Made by a program: the position numbers and the translations under genes. Shown piece after piece: positions 31,690-41,835 of a stretch of 64,000 bases of DNA. Source of the stretch: Isoperla grammatica (lineage: Eukaryota > Arthropoda > Insecta > Plecoptera > Perlodidae). Below the pieces are notes generated by a model that saw only the letters and a list, made by a program, of their open reading frames with translations, did no database searches and had not been told where the DNA came from. Location of the stretch: the NCBI GenBank assembly GCA_945910005.1, contig OX246749.1, forward strand, positions 35,490,116-35,554,115, in the 5' to 3' direction. The first letter of the stretch is position 1. The number at the start of each line of letters is the position of its first letter.

Positions 31690-32930
31690 TCCGGTTGTCC
31701 GCCGGGTGGTTCAGCCCTAGACTGAGACGGCCCCCCTCGCTTCTACTGAGCCCTGGATGGTTCAGCCCTGGAATAAGATGGCCCTACACGCTCCTACTGG
31801 GCTCTGGATGGTTTAGCCCTAGACTGAGACGGCCCCCCTCGCTCCTACTGGACCCGGATGGTTCAGCCCTAGACTGTGACGGCACCCCTCGCTCCTACAG
31901 GGCCCGGATGGTTCAGCCCTAGAGGGGGACGAACCCCCCTTGCTTCTATACAGCGCCCGGATGGTGCAGCCCTAGACTGTGACGGCACCCCTCGCTCCTA
32001 CAGGGCCCGGATGGTTCAGCCCTAGAGGGGGACGAACCCCCCTTGCTTCTATACAGCGCCCGGATGGTTCAGCACTAGACGGGGACGGCCCCCCTCGCTC
32101 CTACTGGGTCCGGATGGTTCAGCCCTGGAATAAAGCAGCCCCCCTACTAGACCAGGATGGTTCAGCCCTAGACTGTGACGGCCCCCCTCGCTCCTACAGC
32201 GCCCGGATGGTGCAGCCCTAGACTGTGACGGCCCCCCTCGCTCCTACTGGGTCCGGATGGTTCAGCCCTGGAATAAAGCAGCCCCCCTACTAGACCAGGA
32301 TGGTTCAGCCCTAGACGGGGACGGCCCCCCTCGCTCCTACTGGGCCCGGATGGTTCAGGCCTAGAATGAGACGGCCCCCCTCGCTTCTACAGCGCCCGGA
32401 TGGTGCAGCCCTAGACTGTGACGGCACCCCTCGCTCCTACAGGGCCCGGATGGTTCAGCCCTAGAGGGGGACGAACCCCCCTTGCTTCTATACAGCGCCC
32501 GGATGGTTCAGCCCTAGACGGGGACGGCCCCCCTCGCTCCTACAGCGCCCGGATGGTTCAGGCCTAGAATGAGACGGCCCCCCTCGCTTCTACAGCGCCC
32601 GGATGGTTCAGCCCTAGACGGGGACGGCCCCCCTCGCTCCTACTGGGTCCGGATGGTTCAGCCCTGGAATAAAGCAGCCCCCCTACTAGACCAGGATGGT
32701 TCAGCCCTAGACGGGGACGAACCCCCCTCGCTTCTACAGCGCCCGGATGGTGCAGCCCTAGACTGTGACGGCCCCCCTCGCTCCTACTGGGTCCGGATGG
32801 TTCAGCCCTGGAATGAGGCAGCCCCCCTACTGGACCATGATGGTTCAGCTCTAGACTGGGACGGCCTCCCTCGCTCCTACTGGGCCCGGATGGTGCAGCC
32901 CTAGACTGAGACGGCCCCCCTCGCTAATAC
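31690..32930. repeat. GC-rich minisatellite, unit about 50 bp
   Basis: Some 25 units combine CCCGGATGGTTCAGCCCTAG, GACGGCCCCCCTCGCTCCTA and CTGGGCC or CAGCGCC joints. Unit subtypes recur in order (for example the GGAATAAAGCAGCCCCCCTA type), giving a higher-order pattern. Frames of 80-111 codons with ARMVQP- or DGSALD-type repeats are translations of the array. Its GC content is far above the neighbourhood. Confidence 0.9.
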
Positions 32931-32989
32931 TGAGCAAGCATTGAGATTCCCTCTCGTGTTTTTCATTTCACCTACTCCTTAACTTCTAG

Positions 32990-33234
32990 CCCTAGGGGTG
33001 CCCGGTGTTTCTAAGGATTTGTTTTCTATATGGGACATAAGACATAACATGCATCAAATTGTTACTCAGCAAAGAACGGGCGCCTCTAGGGGTAGCGGAC
33101 GACACTACTATGAATACGGACTTCCAATACTGAGTGATGTGTTGGCCGGATCGCTCGCAACGCTCTCTGTGAACTTGTTACGCCTCCCCATAGCTCCCTT
33201 CAGCCCCTCTGTAGACGCCACTGACATGCAGTAA
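32990..33234 (+). CDS. Candidate terminal exon of an unknown gene
   Basis: A pyrimidine-rich tract ends in CTTAACTTCTAG (AG at 32988-32989), a good splice acceptor. From 32990 a frame entered after two bases stays open for 80 codons to a TAA at 33232-33234. The peptide is of ordinary composition (for example KDLFSIWDIRHNMHQIV and YEYGLPILSDVLAGSLAT) and ends DATDMQ. No family is recognised and no upstream exon was found; the GC-rich minisatellite directly upstream would lie in the intron. A chance frame is possible. Confidence 0.27.
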
Positions 33235-33238
33235 CCCG

Positions 33239-33755
33239 AATTTATCTAGATGGCCGTGATTAGCTCTATCTAAGGGTCCTTGATAGATCAATGACAACAA
33301 TGCTCAACAATAACAACTAGTTTTCAAATGTTATGTTAAGGTGCATTTTTCCCTGTTGTGTATTGTTGTCATTGAATATCTAGAGGGCCGTGATTAGCTC
33401 TATCTAATACCCACATTACACGGTTTATTAATACTTTCGTTAAACTTGTTGAATTCAAGGACAAAAGAGCATCAATTAATAGAAGCTATATTGTTGCAGT
33501 TTTTACCAAACTGTTTTTGATTCGCTTTTGTTCTTGAATTCAATAAGTTTGACGAAAGTATTGAGCCGTGTAATGTCGGCATAAGGTTCCAGATAAATTC
33601 TGCAAACGTAAATGACAACAATGCATAACAATATTACAAATGCACATTTGAAAACTAGTTGTTTTTGTTGTATATATTTGTCTTTAACGATTTAGGATAC
33701 CATAATTAATTTACTCTAATAAGGGTCCTAGATCAATTCTGAAAATCATCTATTG
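33239..33755. mobile_element. GGACCCTTAGATAGAGC foldback MITE, interrupted
   Basis: Complementary copies of the family lie on both sides of an insertion: GGCCGTGATTAGCTCTATCT appears twice on the left, and TAAGGGTCCTAGATCAATTC, CTGAAAATCATCTATT closes the right. The core repeats ATGACAACAATG. The element at 33410-33580 is inserted in it. Confidence 0.7.
33410..33580. mobile_element. One-unit form of the GACATTACACGG MITE, nested
   Basis: CCCACATTACACGG and CCGTGTAATGTCGGC are the inverted ends. A single GAATTCAAGGACAAAAGAGC to GCTTTTGTTCTTGAATTC unit lies inside. Compare the five-unit form at 21137-21793. It sits inside the foldback element at 33239-33755. Confidence 0.75.
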
Positions 33756-34064
33756 CACATGCCAAAAATCTTCCACGTCCGTCTTGCTATGTTGCAATAG
33801 AGAAAACACTCTTCTATAATATACCCTATTGTGACCTGACGCAACATTCAAACCTAGCGGCTCAAAGATGCCGCTAATAAATCATTCATCGAACTAATGT
33901 GACTGTCATGAAAGAGTAATTAGGAAGGGGTTTTATGTACACTGTAAAAACATTTTAAACATAATGAATGTTACAAAGTGTAAAATCGGAGACTTCATTT
34001 CATGTGCAAGCCGAAGTTTGCCGCTCTCCATTGATGCGGAATAAGTGAGGTCCGTCGGATAGCC

Positions 34065-34385
34065 ACCCCAATTAAACACCTGTGCGCTGCGGTGTTGTCA
34101 TGATTCAACACTCACTGCAGTAGCGGTCGCTCGCACGTCGCGGGTATTTGATATGGCAACGTGGGCAAGGTTTTCTATTGATGCTGTGCGCTGCGGCGTT
34201 GCCATGATTCAACACTCACTGCAGAAGCGGTCGCTCGCACGTGCAGGTATTAGATATGGCAACGTGGGCAAGGTTCTCTATTGATGGTGTACGCTACAGC
34301 GTTGCCATGATTCAACACTCACTGCAGTAGCGGTCGCTCGCACGTCGCGGGTATTTGATATGGCAACGTGGGAAAGGTCCAGGGT
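34065..34385. repeat. 103-bp tandem repeat x3
   Basis: CATGATTCAACACTCACTGC recurs at 34099, 34203 and 34306, with GCGGTCGCTCGCACGT and GATATGGCAACGTGGG in each unit. Confidence 0.85.
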
Positions 34386-34562
34386 TCACTATTGAAGTTT
34401 ACGATTCATTAGAGAACTGAAGATCTAACGCGCGTGTAAGTGCTACACGAGCAAGTTCTTTGGTAAAATTAGTCTCCTTTGAGGATTATCTCTTGCACCT
34501 AAAGTGAAATCTCCGATTTTAAATGTTTTTTTACGAATGAAAATGCTACCCATATACATTAT

Positions 34563-34890
34563 AATATACATTGGTGGATGGGTGACCACACTCTCCTGAA
34601 ACACTAGTTACCGTTGGTTAGAGCAGATTGGAGGGTTCGTAAGCTTGTGTATAACAGCTTCGTTCTTCTCGTCAACAGTCCAGGTTAGTGGAGGAACCTA
34701 CATGACTGGTATCAAAGTTACACCGTCCTTTCGGATGGGACGTATAAAACCGATGGTCCCCTTGGTACTTTTCGACAGGAGTAGGCTACGTGCCGGTACC
34801 AGGCTGCCCCTCCTCCCTTCCTCATTATCATTCATCAATCATCATTTAGCAGGCTAAAGAAGACATTGTGCCCTACACTGGTCTTAATTT
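34563..34890 (+). mobile_element. 5S-type SINE, partial head
   Basis: Begins in the C-box part of the 5S-like head (GGTGGATGGGTGACCACACT) and continues through the SINE body (GTTACACCGTCCTTTCGGAT, CTACGTGCCGGTACCAGGCT) to the tail. The tail is interrupted at TTAA by the element at 34893-35287. Confidence 0.75.
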
Positions 34891-34892
34891 AA

Positions 34893-35287
34893 GAGCGTTC
34901 GGCAGTAGGAGTTTTACAGATGTATTGGCCGTCAACCAATTACTCTTAAACTAATAGTAGGAATATTATAAATATTTACCAACTTGTAGAGGGATGTCAT
35001 ATCTATTCATGGATTCAAGTACATTTGTCACCAACCTATTCAAAAATAATGTACTAATTTTTAAACAGATTCTCCTTATTATTTCGCCCAACATTTTCGA
35101 CGAAAGTAATTTATTTGCAAAACTCAAACGTGAGTATATTGTTTTTGAGCAGGCTTGTCACAAATGTACTTAATACCATGCGTAGATATGACATCCCTCT
35201 GCAATTAGGTAAATTTTCATAATGATCCTATTATTTGTTTAAGAGAAATTTGTTGACTAAAAACGTCAAAATTACTTCCGAACGCTC
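34893..35287. mobile_element. GAGCGTTCGG MITE with TTAA duplication
   Basis: Begins GAGCGTTCGGCAGTAGGAGT and ends ACTTCCGAACGCTC. TTAA lies at 34889-34892 and 35288-35291. The middle is self-complementary around GGGATGTCATATCTATTCAT and its partner near 35185. No transposase. TTAA suggests piggyBac or Kolobok mobilisation (inference). Confidence 0.75.
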
Positions 35288-35593
35288 TTAATAAAAATTA
35301 TAATTAAATTGACGCGAAAACTTTTACAGTGTACACTTGCATGGGTAGCGCATGTGTTATGGCCCCGGGGGCGGGATTTGTTCCAGTTGGGGATTATTTC
35401 GAAACCATACAGGTTAAGTTGGTAACATTAACTCTTAATTAATTTAACTTGATGACGTGTTAGCTATTTGATTTCTATAACACAATGGGTAGGTATAGCC
35501 TTAGGATAGTCATCATTTCAACACAGGTATAAATATGTTATTGTTAGTTTTAATCGTGGTAAACTGTATTATATGAGTGATTATATATACTCA

Positions 35594-35624
35594 GTGGCGT
35601 ATCCGGGGGGGGGGGGGGGGAGTT
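35594..35624. repeat. CAGTGGCGTATCC terminus with poly-G run
   Basis: CAGTGGCGTATCCGG runs into about 14 G. The same CAGTGGCG-type word next to a homopolymer is found near 43803, 45113 and 45670, suggesting the eroded end of one DNA-transposon family. Confidence 0.5.
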
Positions 35625-35654
35625 GGAGGTAGGTATGCCAATCCCAGTGTATAT

Positions 35655-35945
35655 AATATATTAAATAAATAATAAAACATATATAAGAAATACTAAATAA
35701 TAAATCATAATTTATAAATAGAAAATAAATAGTTAATAGTAAATAGTAAGTAGTAAATAGTAAATATTAAATACAAAATAATAAATAATAAATAATAAAT
35801 AATAAATAATACATAATACATAATACATAAACATAATAAATAATACATAATACATAAAAATAATAAATAATACAAAATATATAGTGAATAGTTAATAATA
35901 ATTAATAAATTAATGAGAATAAATTATAAAAATAATAGCAAAGAT
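35655..35945. repeat. AT-rich repeats (AATAAATAAT, TACATAATA)
   Basis: Imperfect short units (ATAAATAAT, ATACATA, TAGTAAATAG). No coding potential. Confidence 0.85.
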
Positions 35946-36360
35946 TACAATTGTAATCTTTGATAATAGATACCCTAAGTGTGAAAGCTGAAGCAGCATG
36001 ATTGTTCGGTAACCCACACTGCAAGGACAACTCATATAATGCGTCAATACTTTAATCGCTTTTAATGGAATAACAATATGATTCCACGTTTAATTAAACA
36101 TGTCAGTAAAATAATTTACCTATAAACAATTAAATATTGCAACGCAGTTAATATTTATGTGTTGACTTGTTTACGCGGAGGCAGTGTTCATTATTGTATA
36201 AGTGGAGATTAGAGACAAAGGGTTTTCCAACTTGAAAAAAAAAACTGACAACCCGGATATAATGTAAGAAAAAAAAAGAGAAAAAAAACACAAGGTTGGA
36301 CTTGATAAAAGGTGTTAAATATATTTGTGCGATTTCAGCACCAATCCCAGATAATTAGAG
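35946..36360. other. No gene seen
   Basis: AT-rich flank of the tandem array with A-rich runs near 36235-36290. Confidence 0.4.
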
Positions 36361-38350
36361 ATATAGTCGCGTCGCGTTAACTTGCAAGGAGTTGTCGTCA
36401 CGGATTATGTAATAGTGAAGTGACGCGTGTGACAACTACCAACCTAAATCTAGTTGCATCCCGTTCTCCTGCCTCAGGTATTGTAGTGATATAGTCGCGT
36501 CGCGTTAACTTGCAAGGTGTTGTCGTCACTGATTATGTAATAGAGAAGTGACGCGTGTGACAACTACCAACCTAAATCTAGTTGCATCCCGTTTTCCTGC
36601 CTCAAGTATTGTAGTGATATAGTCGCGTCAAGTTAAGTTGCAAGGTGTTGTCGTCACGGATTATGTAATAGAAAAGTGACGCGTGTGACAACTAGCCTAC
36701 CAACCTAAATCTAGTTGCATTCCGTTCTCTTGCCTCAGGTATTGTAGTGATATAGTCGCGTCGCGTTAACTTGCAAGGTGTTGTCGTCACGGATTATGTA
36801 ATAGTGAAGTGACGCGTGTGACAACTACCAACCTAAATCTAGTTGCATCCCGTTCTCCTGCCTCAGGTATTGTAGTGATATAGTCGCGTCGCCTTAACTT
36901 GCAAGGTGTTGTCGTCACGGATTATGTAATAGCTGAGAAGTGACGCGTGTGACAACTACCAACCTAAATCTAGTTGCATCCCGTTCTCCTGCCTCAGGTA
37001 TTGTAGTGATATAGTCGCGTCGCGTTAACTTGCAAGGTGTTGTCGTCACGGATTATGTAATAGTGAAGTGACGCATGTGACAACTACCAACCTAAATCTA
37101 GTTGCATCCCGTTCTCCTGCCTCAGGTATTGTAGTGATATAGTCGCGTCGCGTTAACTTGCAAGGTATTGTCGTCACGGATTATGTAATAGAGAAGTGAC
37201 GCGTGTGACAACTACCAACCTTAATCTAGTTGCATCCGTTCTCCTGCCTCAGGTATTGTAGTGATATAGTCGCGTCGCGTTAACTTGCAAGGTGTTGTCG
37301 TCACGGATTATGTAATAGAGAAGTGACGCGTGTGACAACTACCAACCTAAATCTACTTGCATCCGTTCTCCTGCCTCAGGTATTGTAGTGATATAGTCGC
37401 GTCGCGTTAAGACTGTGCGGGCACGGTTTTTCAGTTTGTTAAAATATGTACAACGTACCCTAGTTAAGCTTGGAAATTGAAACCAGAACTTCTGAAAGTT
37501 ACAAAATTATTTTTTTCGTAATTTTGATTGTACCGGTACCGTAGATATTGCTAGATGTACGCCGCTTCATTAAAAACATAACTTCGCCCAGAAATACACA
37601 TTTGTGATAGCTAACTTTTATTGTACATAATGTACATACTTTGTTCTAGAACGTGAGGAATTTTAAGTTCGTTATCTTTAATGGTATGTGTGCTATGATT
37701 TTTCTCATCTACCGGTACAAATGAGCTATTTTGTACCGGTAGATGAGAAAAATCATAGCACACATACCATTAAAGATAACGAACTGAAAATTCCTCACGT
37801 CCTAAAACAAAGTATGTAGATTAACTACAATAAAAGTTGGCTATCACAAATGTGTATTTCTGGGCGAAGTTATGTTTTTAATGAAGCGGCGTACATCTAG
37901 CAATATCTACGGTACCGGTACAATCAAAATTACGAAAAAAATAATTTTGTAACTTTCAGAAGTTCTGGTTTCAATTTCCAAGCTTAACTAGGGTACGTTG
38001 TACATATTTTAGAAAACTGAAAAACCGTGCCCGCACAGCCTTAACTTGCAAGGTGTTGTCGTCACGGATTATGTAATAGCTGAGAAGTGACGCGTGTGAC
38101 AACTACCAACCTAAATCTAGTTGCATCCCGTTCTCCTGCCTCAGGTATTGTAGTGATAAAATCGCCCGCCTGTTGTCAGACGTGGTGGGGTCGCATTCTA
38201 TTCACGGTTGGTGCAGTCGATGGGGTGGACAATAACATGTAGGTAGCGGGAAATCTCGCAGTGAATACCGTTGAAATAGACCGTGTGGAGCGACCGTCTC
38301 TTCTCAGAATTTTAGGGGACACCTCGCTTCTTACGGCGTGGCCAGTATAA
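36361..38350 (+). mobile_element. Tandem-core element, nine 128-bp units plus tail
   Basis: Units start at 36361, 36489, 36617, 36750, 36878, 37009, 37137, 37264 and 37391. Each contains GCGTTAACTTGCAAGGTGTT, GTTGTCGTCAC paired with GTGACGCGTGTGACAAC (a hairpin), AACCTAAATCTAGTTGCATC and CTCCTGCCTCAGGTATTGTA. The ninth unit is split by the palindrome at 37411-38040. A unique tail follows (about 38160-38350: GGTGGGGTCGCATTCTATTC to GGCGTGGCCAGTA). Other copies have 3 units (39965) and 1 unit (29395), all with the same tail. Tandem core plus fixed 3' tail recalls Helentron/HINE or pearl-type elements, an inference. Confidence 0.8.
37411..38040. mobile_element. 630-bp near-perfect palindrome, TTAA insertion
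   Basis: GACTGTGCGGGCACGGTTTT and its complement are the ends. The arms of about 305 bp differ at very few positions around a loop near 37725-37735. The host unit reads GCGTTAACTTG in uninterrupted copies, and here TTAA occurs at 37407-37410 and again at 38041-38044, so the duplication is certain. It is a recent foldback insertion without coding capacity. Confidence 0.9.
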
Positions 38351-38499
38351 TTCCGCAGTAGTCATTTTACCGCTAAAACATGCGTCAAAATGTACACTCC
38401 TCACGCTTAAGCCGTAAAAAAAATGTCTCTAATTTTTCGTCCTTGTATAGAAACTGATAACTTTCATTACGAAATCACAAGATATTAATCTTGAAAGAG

Positions 38500-38538
<39 letters not shown>

Positions 38539-39061
38539 TTCTCAGGTTTTGTTGGTTGCAATATGTAAAGAAAGGATACATTTTACGGTTAAACCAATCT
38601 AAATTTTATTTTTAATGATAAGTCAACGTTTCGACGACTTTAGCGTCGTCTTTTTCAAGACATACAAATATACAAAAACAAATAAATAAAAAACCACAAC
38701 AACCAAAAAACACTTGCATATAAAAACGAAAACACTGCCACAGCGATACATCACTGGGTAGCCAGCCATCAATCAGCCTGTTGCTGACCATTCTCAGAGA
38801 CAAAGAGTTCCAGCAGTGTCTCAGGGGGGTCCCATAACCAGAAGCAAATTCAAGGAGCTTGCTAGAGCAGCTACCCAGTGATGTATCGCTGTGGCAGTGT
38901 TTTCGTTTTTATATGCAAGTGTTTTTTGGTTGTTGTGGTTTTTTATTTATTTGTTTTTGTATATTTGTATGTCTTGAAAAAGACGACGCTAAAGTCGTCG
39001 AAACGTTGACTTATCATTAAAAATAAAATTTAGATTGGTTTAACCGTAAAATGTATCCTTT

Positions 39062-39099
<38 letters not shown>

Positions 39100-39274
39100 A
39101 GTTTTTATATACTTCTTCTTTTTACTACTATCTTGAAAGAGTATATAATATATATATATATATATATACATCATAAGTTTTTATATACTCTTTCAAGATT
39201 AATATCTTGTGATTTCGTAATGAAAGTTATCAGTTTCTATACAAGGACGAAAAATAAGAGAGACATTTTTTGAC

Positions 39275-39317
<43 letters not shown>

Positions 39318-39520
39318 TTGCACTGCAAATTGAAACTACATTGTGTAAAAATATACATATATTTTATCACTTTTTATATATTCTTTCAAGATTAATATCT
39401 TGTGTTTTCGTAATTAACGTTATCAATTTCTATACAAGGACGTAAAATTAGAGAGAAATCCTATTATCGGTTTCGGTGTGAGGTTTAGCAATAAAATGAC
39501 TACAGCCGAACGCTCTTTTA
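38345..39520. mobile_element. GAGCGTTCGG MITE relics in (TA)n, with internal insertion
   Basis: AGTAGTCATTTTACCGCTAA near 38357 and CTCTTTTAAGTTC near 39515 mark opposite ends. Copies of CTTTCAAGATTAATATCTTG with CAAGGACG occur at 38430-38495 (inverted), 39175-39265 and 39385-39450. Three (TA)n blocks separate them, and the palindrome at 38567-39065 lies between two of them. Confidence 0.55.
38567..39065. mobile_element. Palindrome with GAAACGTTGAC motif inserted in (TA)n
   Basis: Arms of about 197 bp (AAAGAAAGGATACATTTTAC and its complement) flank a 105-bp unique loop (38764-38868). Each arm contains a GACGAC/GTCGTC stem next to GAAACGTTGAC, a motif often seen in the hammerhead-ribozyme ends of Penelope-like elements. 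The 5' core (TTGAAAAA) is degenerate. (TA)n lies at both borders, which fits a preference for such targets. Confidence 0.6.
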
Positions 39521-39599
39521 AGTTCAAATATCCATAAAAATGGAACTTGAACATTAAGTTAGTATACCATTGGATTCGGCTATGTCGTGGCAAATTAAG

Positions 39600-39720
39600 T
39601 ATCTCTTATTAAGTTACTTAACTTATTTTCATTTTTTTTATTTCTTTGTTTATTTCATTTTTTTTTATTATATATTTTTTTTTTATTTATTATTTATAAT
39701 TTTTTTTTTTTTTATCTCTA
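39600..39720. repeat. T-rich low-complexity sequence
   Basis: Long T and TTTA runs, no other structure. Confidence 0.85.
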
Positions 39721-40230
39721 TGCAAGGTGAGTAAACCAGAACAATTGAACTAGACAACTTTTGCGGTCAATATCAAATCAACCGTCCGTTTATTTATTGC
39801 AAAATCACGTATATTATTTTTCGTTAATATTATTTTCATCTGATCGTTTACGCAAGAACGCACGCACAGGTTTCTGGTCCATTGATTGGACGTCAGAGGA
39901 ATACCCCAGTTTGTAATCACTCTTACGTGACAGTAGAATCAACCACGCCCCTAGCGACATTATTGGTAACTATAGTCGCGCCGCGTTAACTTGCAAGGTG
40001 TTGTCGTCACGGATTATGTAATAGTGAAGTGACGCGTGTGACAACTACCAACCTAAATCTAGTTGCATCCCGTTCTCCTGCCTCAGGTATTGTAGTGATA
40101 TAGTCCCGCCGCGTTAACTTGCAAGGTGTTGTCGTCACGGATTATGTAATAGTGAAGTGACGCGTGTGACAACTACCAACCTAAATCTAGTAGCATCCCG
40201 TTCTCCTGCCTCAGGTATTGTAGTGATATA

Positions 40231-41252
40231 CAGTGGAGTTCCGCGGGAGTTTATACCAACCTTTAAGGTAGTTTTCTTGGTACACCCCTAGAGCAAAGTC
40301 CAGTCGAGCAATCATCTCCATTCAAACTCGAGCAAAGGATAGGGTGACCAGACGTCCCGGTTTTACCGGGATCGTCCCGTTTTTTTGCGGCCTGTCCCGG
40401 TGTCCCGAAAATAGTTCTCGGGACGCCACAATGTCCCGGTTTTAAGAGTTCGTCCAATTAATTCGTATTCTCCATTTAAATTTCCATTAATAAACAATAT
40501 AATGTTTCATATAAAAGCCAATACTAGCTATAATTCAAAATACTCCACATAAATACTACAAAATACAAATCTCTCTGGGCTACCGGTCCATTTTGTTGCT
40601 GCAGTGACTTTACAATGAGTCAATGACGCTTGGACTTGCCAAGGCTTGATCCAATAGGGGGGGGGGGGGGCTGCCGGTTCGTGCGCGGCATGTATTTCCA
40701 TAAGAACAGTTAGCAAGACTTAATTTTGTACAAGTTTTTTTTATTTAATCTGAAAGATAAAACAAATGTTGAATCCTAAGAAATAAACACCTATTGCCAA
40801 GTTTACAGTAATTATTGCAATTGCGCGTACTTATCTTTTCCTGGAACCTGATTCTTCTCGTGCGCCACACCCTCAAGGCAAAGGCCAGCCCCCAGCCCAA
40901 CCCAACCTGTCTCAAATCTCACTACAGGCTATCTTGAGATAAAAATTGCCCAAACAATTTTGCGCCTCCGGCGGCTGGGGCTACGCCCCAGACCCCTTAT
41001 GGTCCCCACAAGTCCATACAAGTCAAGCCTCCATGTGTCCCGGTTTTTGCTTTTGTAATTATGGTCACCCTAGCAAAGGACGAGGAATTAAGATGACTGA
41101 ATACACTCGTCACATTCTTCAAGGCGATGAGGTCCGATATTTCTAGGAAATCAAGAAATCCCGGGGTAGCTTATCTTTCAACGTATTTATGGGTGTCCAA
41201 AACGGGGGGAAAATGGTGTGGCCATGGTGGTAACTCACGCGGAACTCTACTG
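40231..41252. mobile_element. TA-flanked TIR element (CAGTRGAGTTCCGCG)
   Basis: Starts CAGTGGAGTTCCGCGGGAGT and ends ACTCACGCGGAACTCTACTG. TA is duplicated at 40229-40230 and 41253-41254, as shown by uninterrupted units. Without its own nested insertion it is about 280 bp, so it is a MITE of a TA-targeting group, probably Tc1/mariner-like. Confidence 0.75.
40340..41072. mobile_element. hAT-like element with exact 8-bp duplication
   Basis: Ends TAGGGTGACCAGACGTCCCG and GGTCACCCTA. GCAAAGGA is exact on both sides (40332-40339, 41073-41080). Subterminal TCCCGG-rich hairpins occur, and near the right end GCGCCTCCGGCGGCTGGGGC runs into GCCCCAGACCCC. No transposase. The poly-G run at 40660-40672 is internal. 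It lies within the TA-flanked element. Confidence 0.85.
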
Positions 41253-41582
41253 TAGTTGCGTCGCGTTAACTTGCAAGGTGTTGTCGTCACGGATTATGTA
41301 ATAGTGAAGTGACGCGTGTGACAACTACCAACCTAAATCTAGTTGCATCCCGTTCTCTTGCCTAAGGTATTGTATAGTGATAATATCGCTCGCATGTTGT
41401 CACACGTGGTGGGGTCGCATTCCATTCGCGGTTGGTGAAGTCAGTCAATGCAGTATAAAATAACAATTCAGCTATCGGGCAATCTCGAGTTAAATACCGT
41501 TGTAATAGACCGTGTGGAGCGACCGTCTCTTCTCAGTTTTTTAGGGGACACCTTGCTTCATACGGCGTGGCCAGTACCAAGT

Positions 41583-41835
41583 ATTTTCTACTAGTATAAA
41601 CGTAAAGTTTGCCCGAGGCAAAGCTGAGAACGCCGCAGGGAATTTGTTTCACTGCATTTATAATAAGTTGTTAACAACCTGAGTGCGACCGCAGTTTCCT
41701 TGAATTTGTTGGGTTCGTTCGAACTATTCAAAAAGTAATAAAATGTAATCGTTTGTTTATTGTGTGGACGCAGCTATTATTTGACTGGATGTTGGGTTTC
41801 CAAGAAATGTGCGCGACAATAACGCCATGTTTTGC
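41583..41835. repeat. Dispersed repeat shared with 61310-61535
   Basis: GCAAAGCTGAGAACGCCGCA, CACTGCATTTATAATAAGTTG and GGATGTTGGGTTTCCAAGAA appear in reverse complement at 61310-61535. Family limits are unclear; the 61-kb copy lies inside a SINE. Confidence 0.65.

Larger units (their letters stand above)
39965..41580 (+). mobile_element. Tandem-core element with three units, twice interrupted
   Basis: Two units (39968-40230) are followed by a TA-flanked insertion (40231-41252), then the third unit (41255-41375) and the shared tail (GTGGTGGGGTCGCATTCCAT to GGCGTGGCCAGTA, ending about 41575). Restoring continuity across the insertion gives the usual ATATAGTCGCGTCGCG joint. Confidence 0.8.

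Noticed and set aside
31662..32904. Repeated-motif protein (ARMVQP repeats)
   Set aside because: The frames change along a 50-bp minisatellite and end at unit variants; 50 is not a multiple of three.
36361..37410. CRISPR array
   Set aside because: Units of 128 bp are repeated in full with no unique spacers, and the window is eukaryotic.
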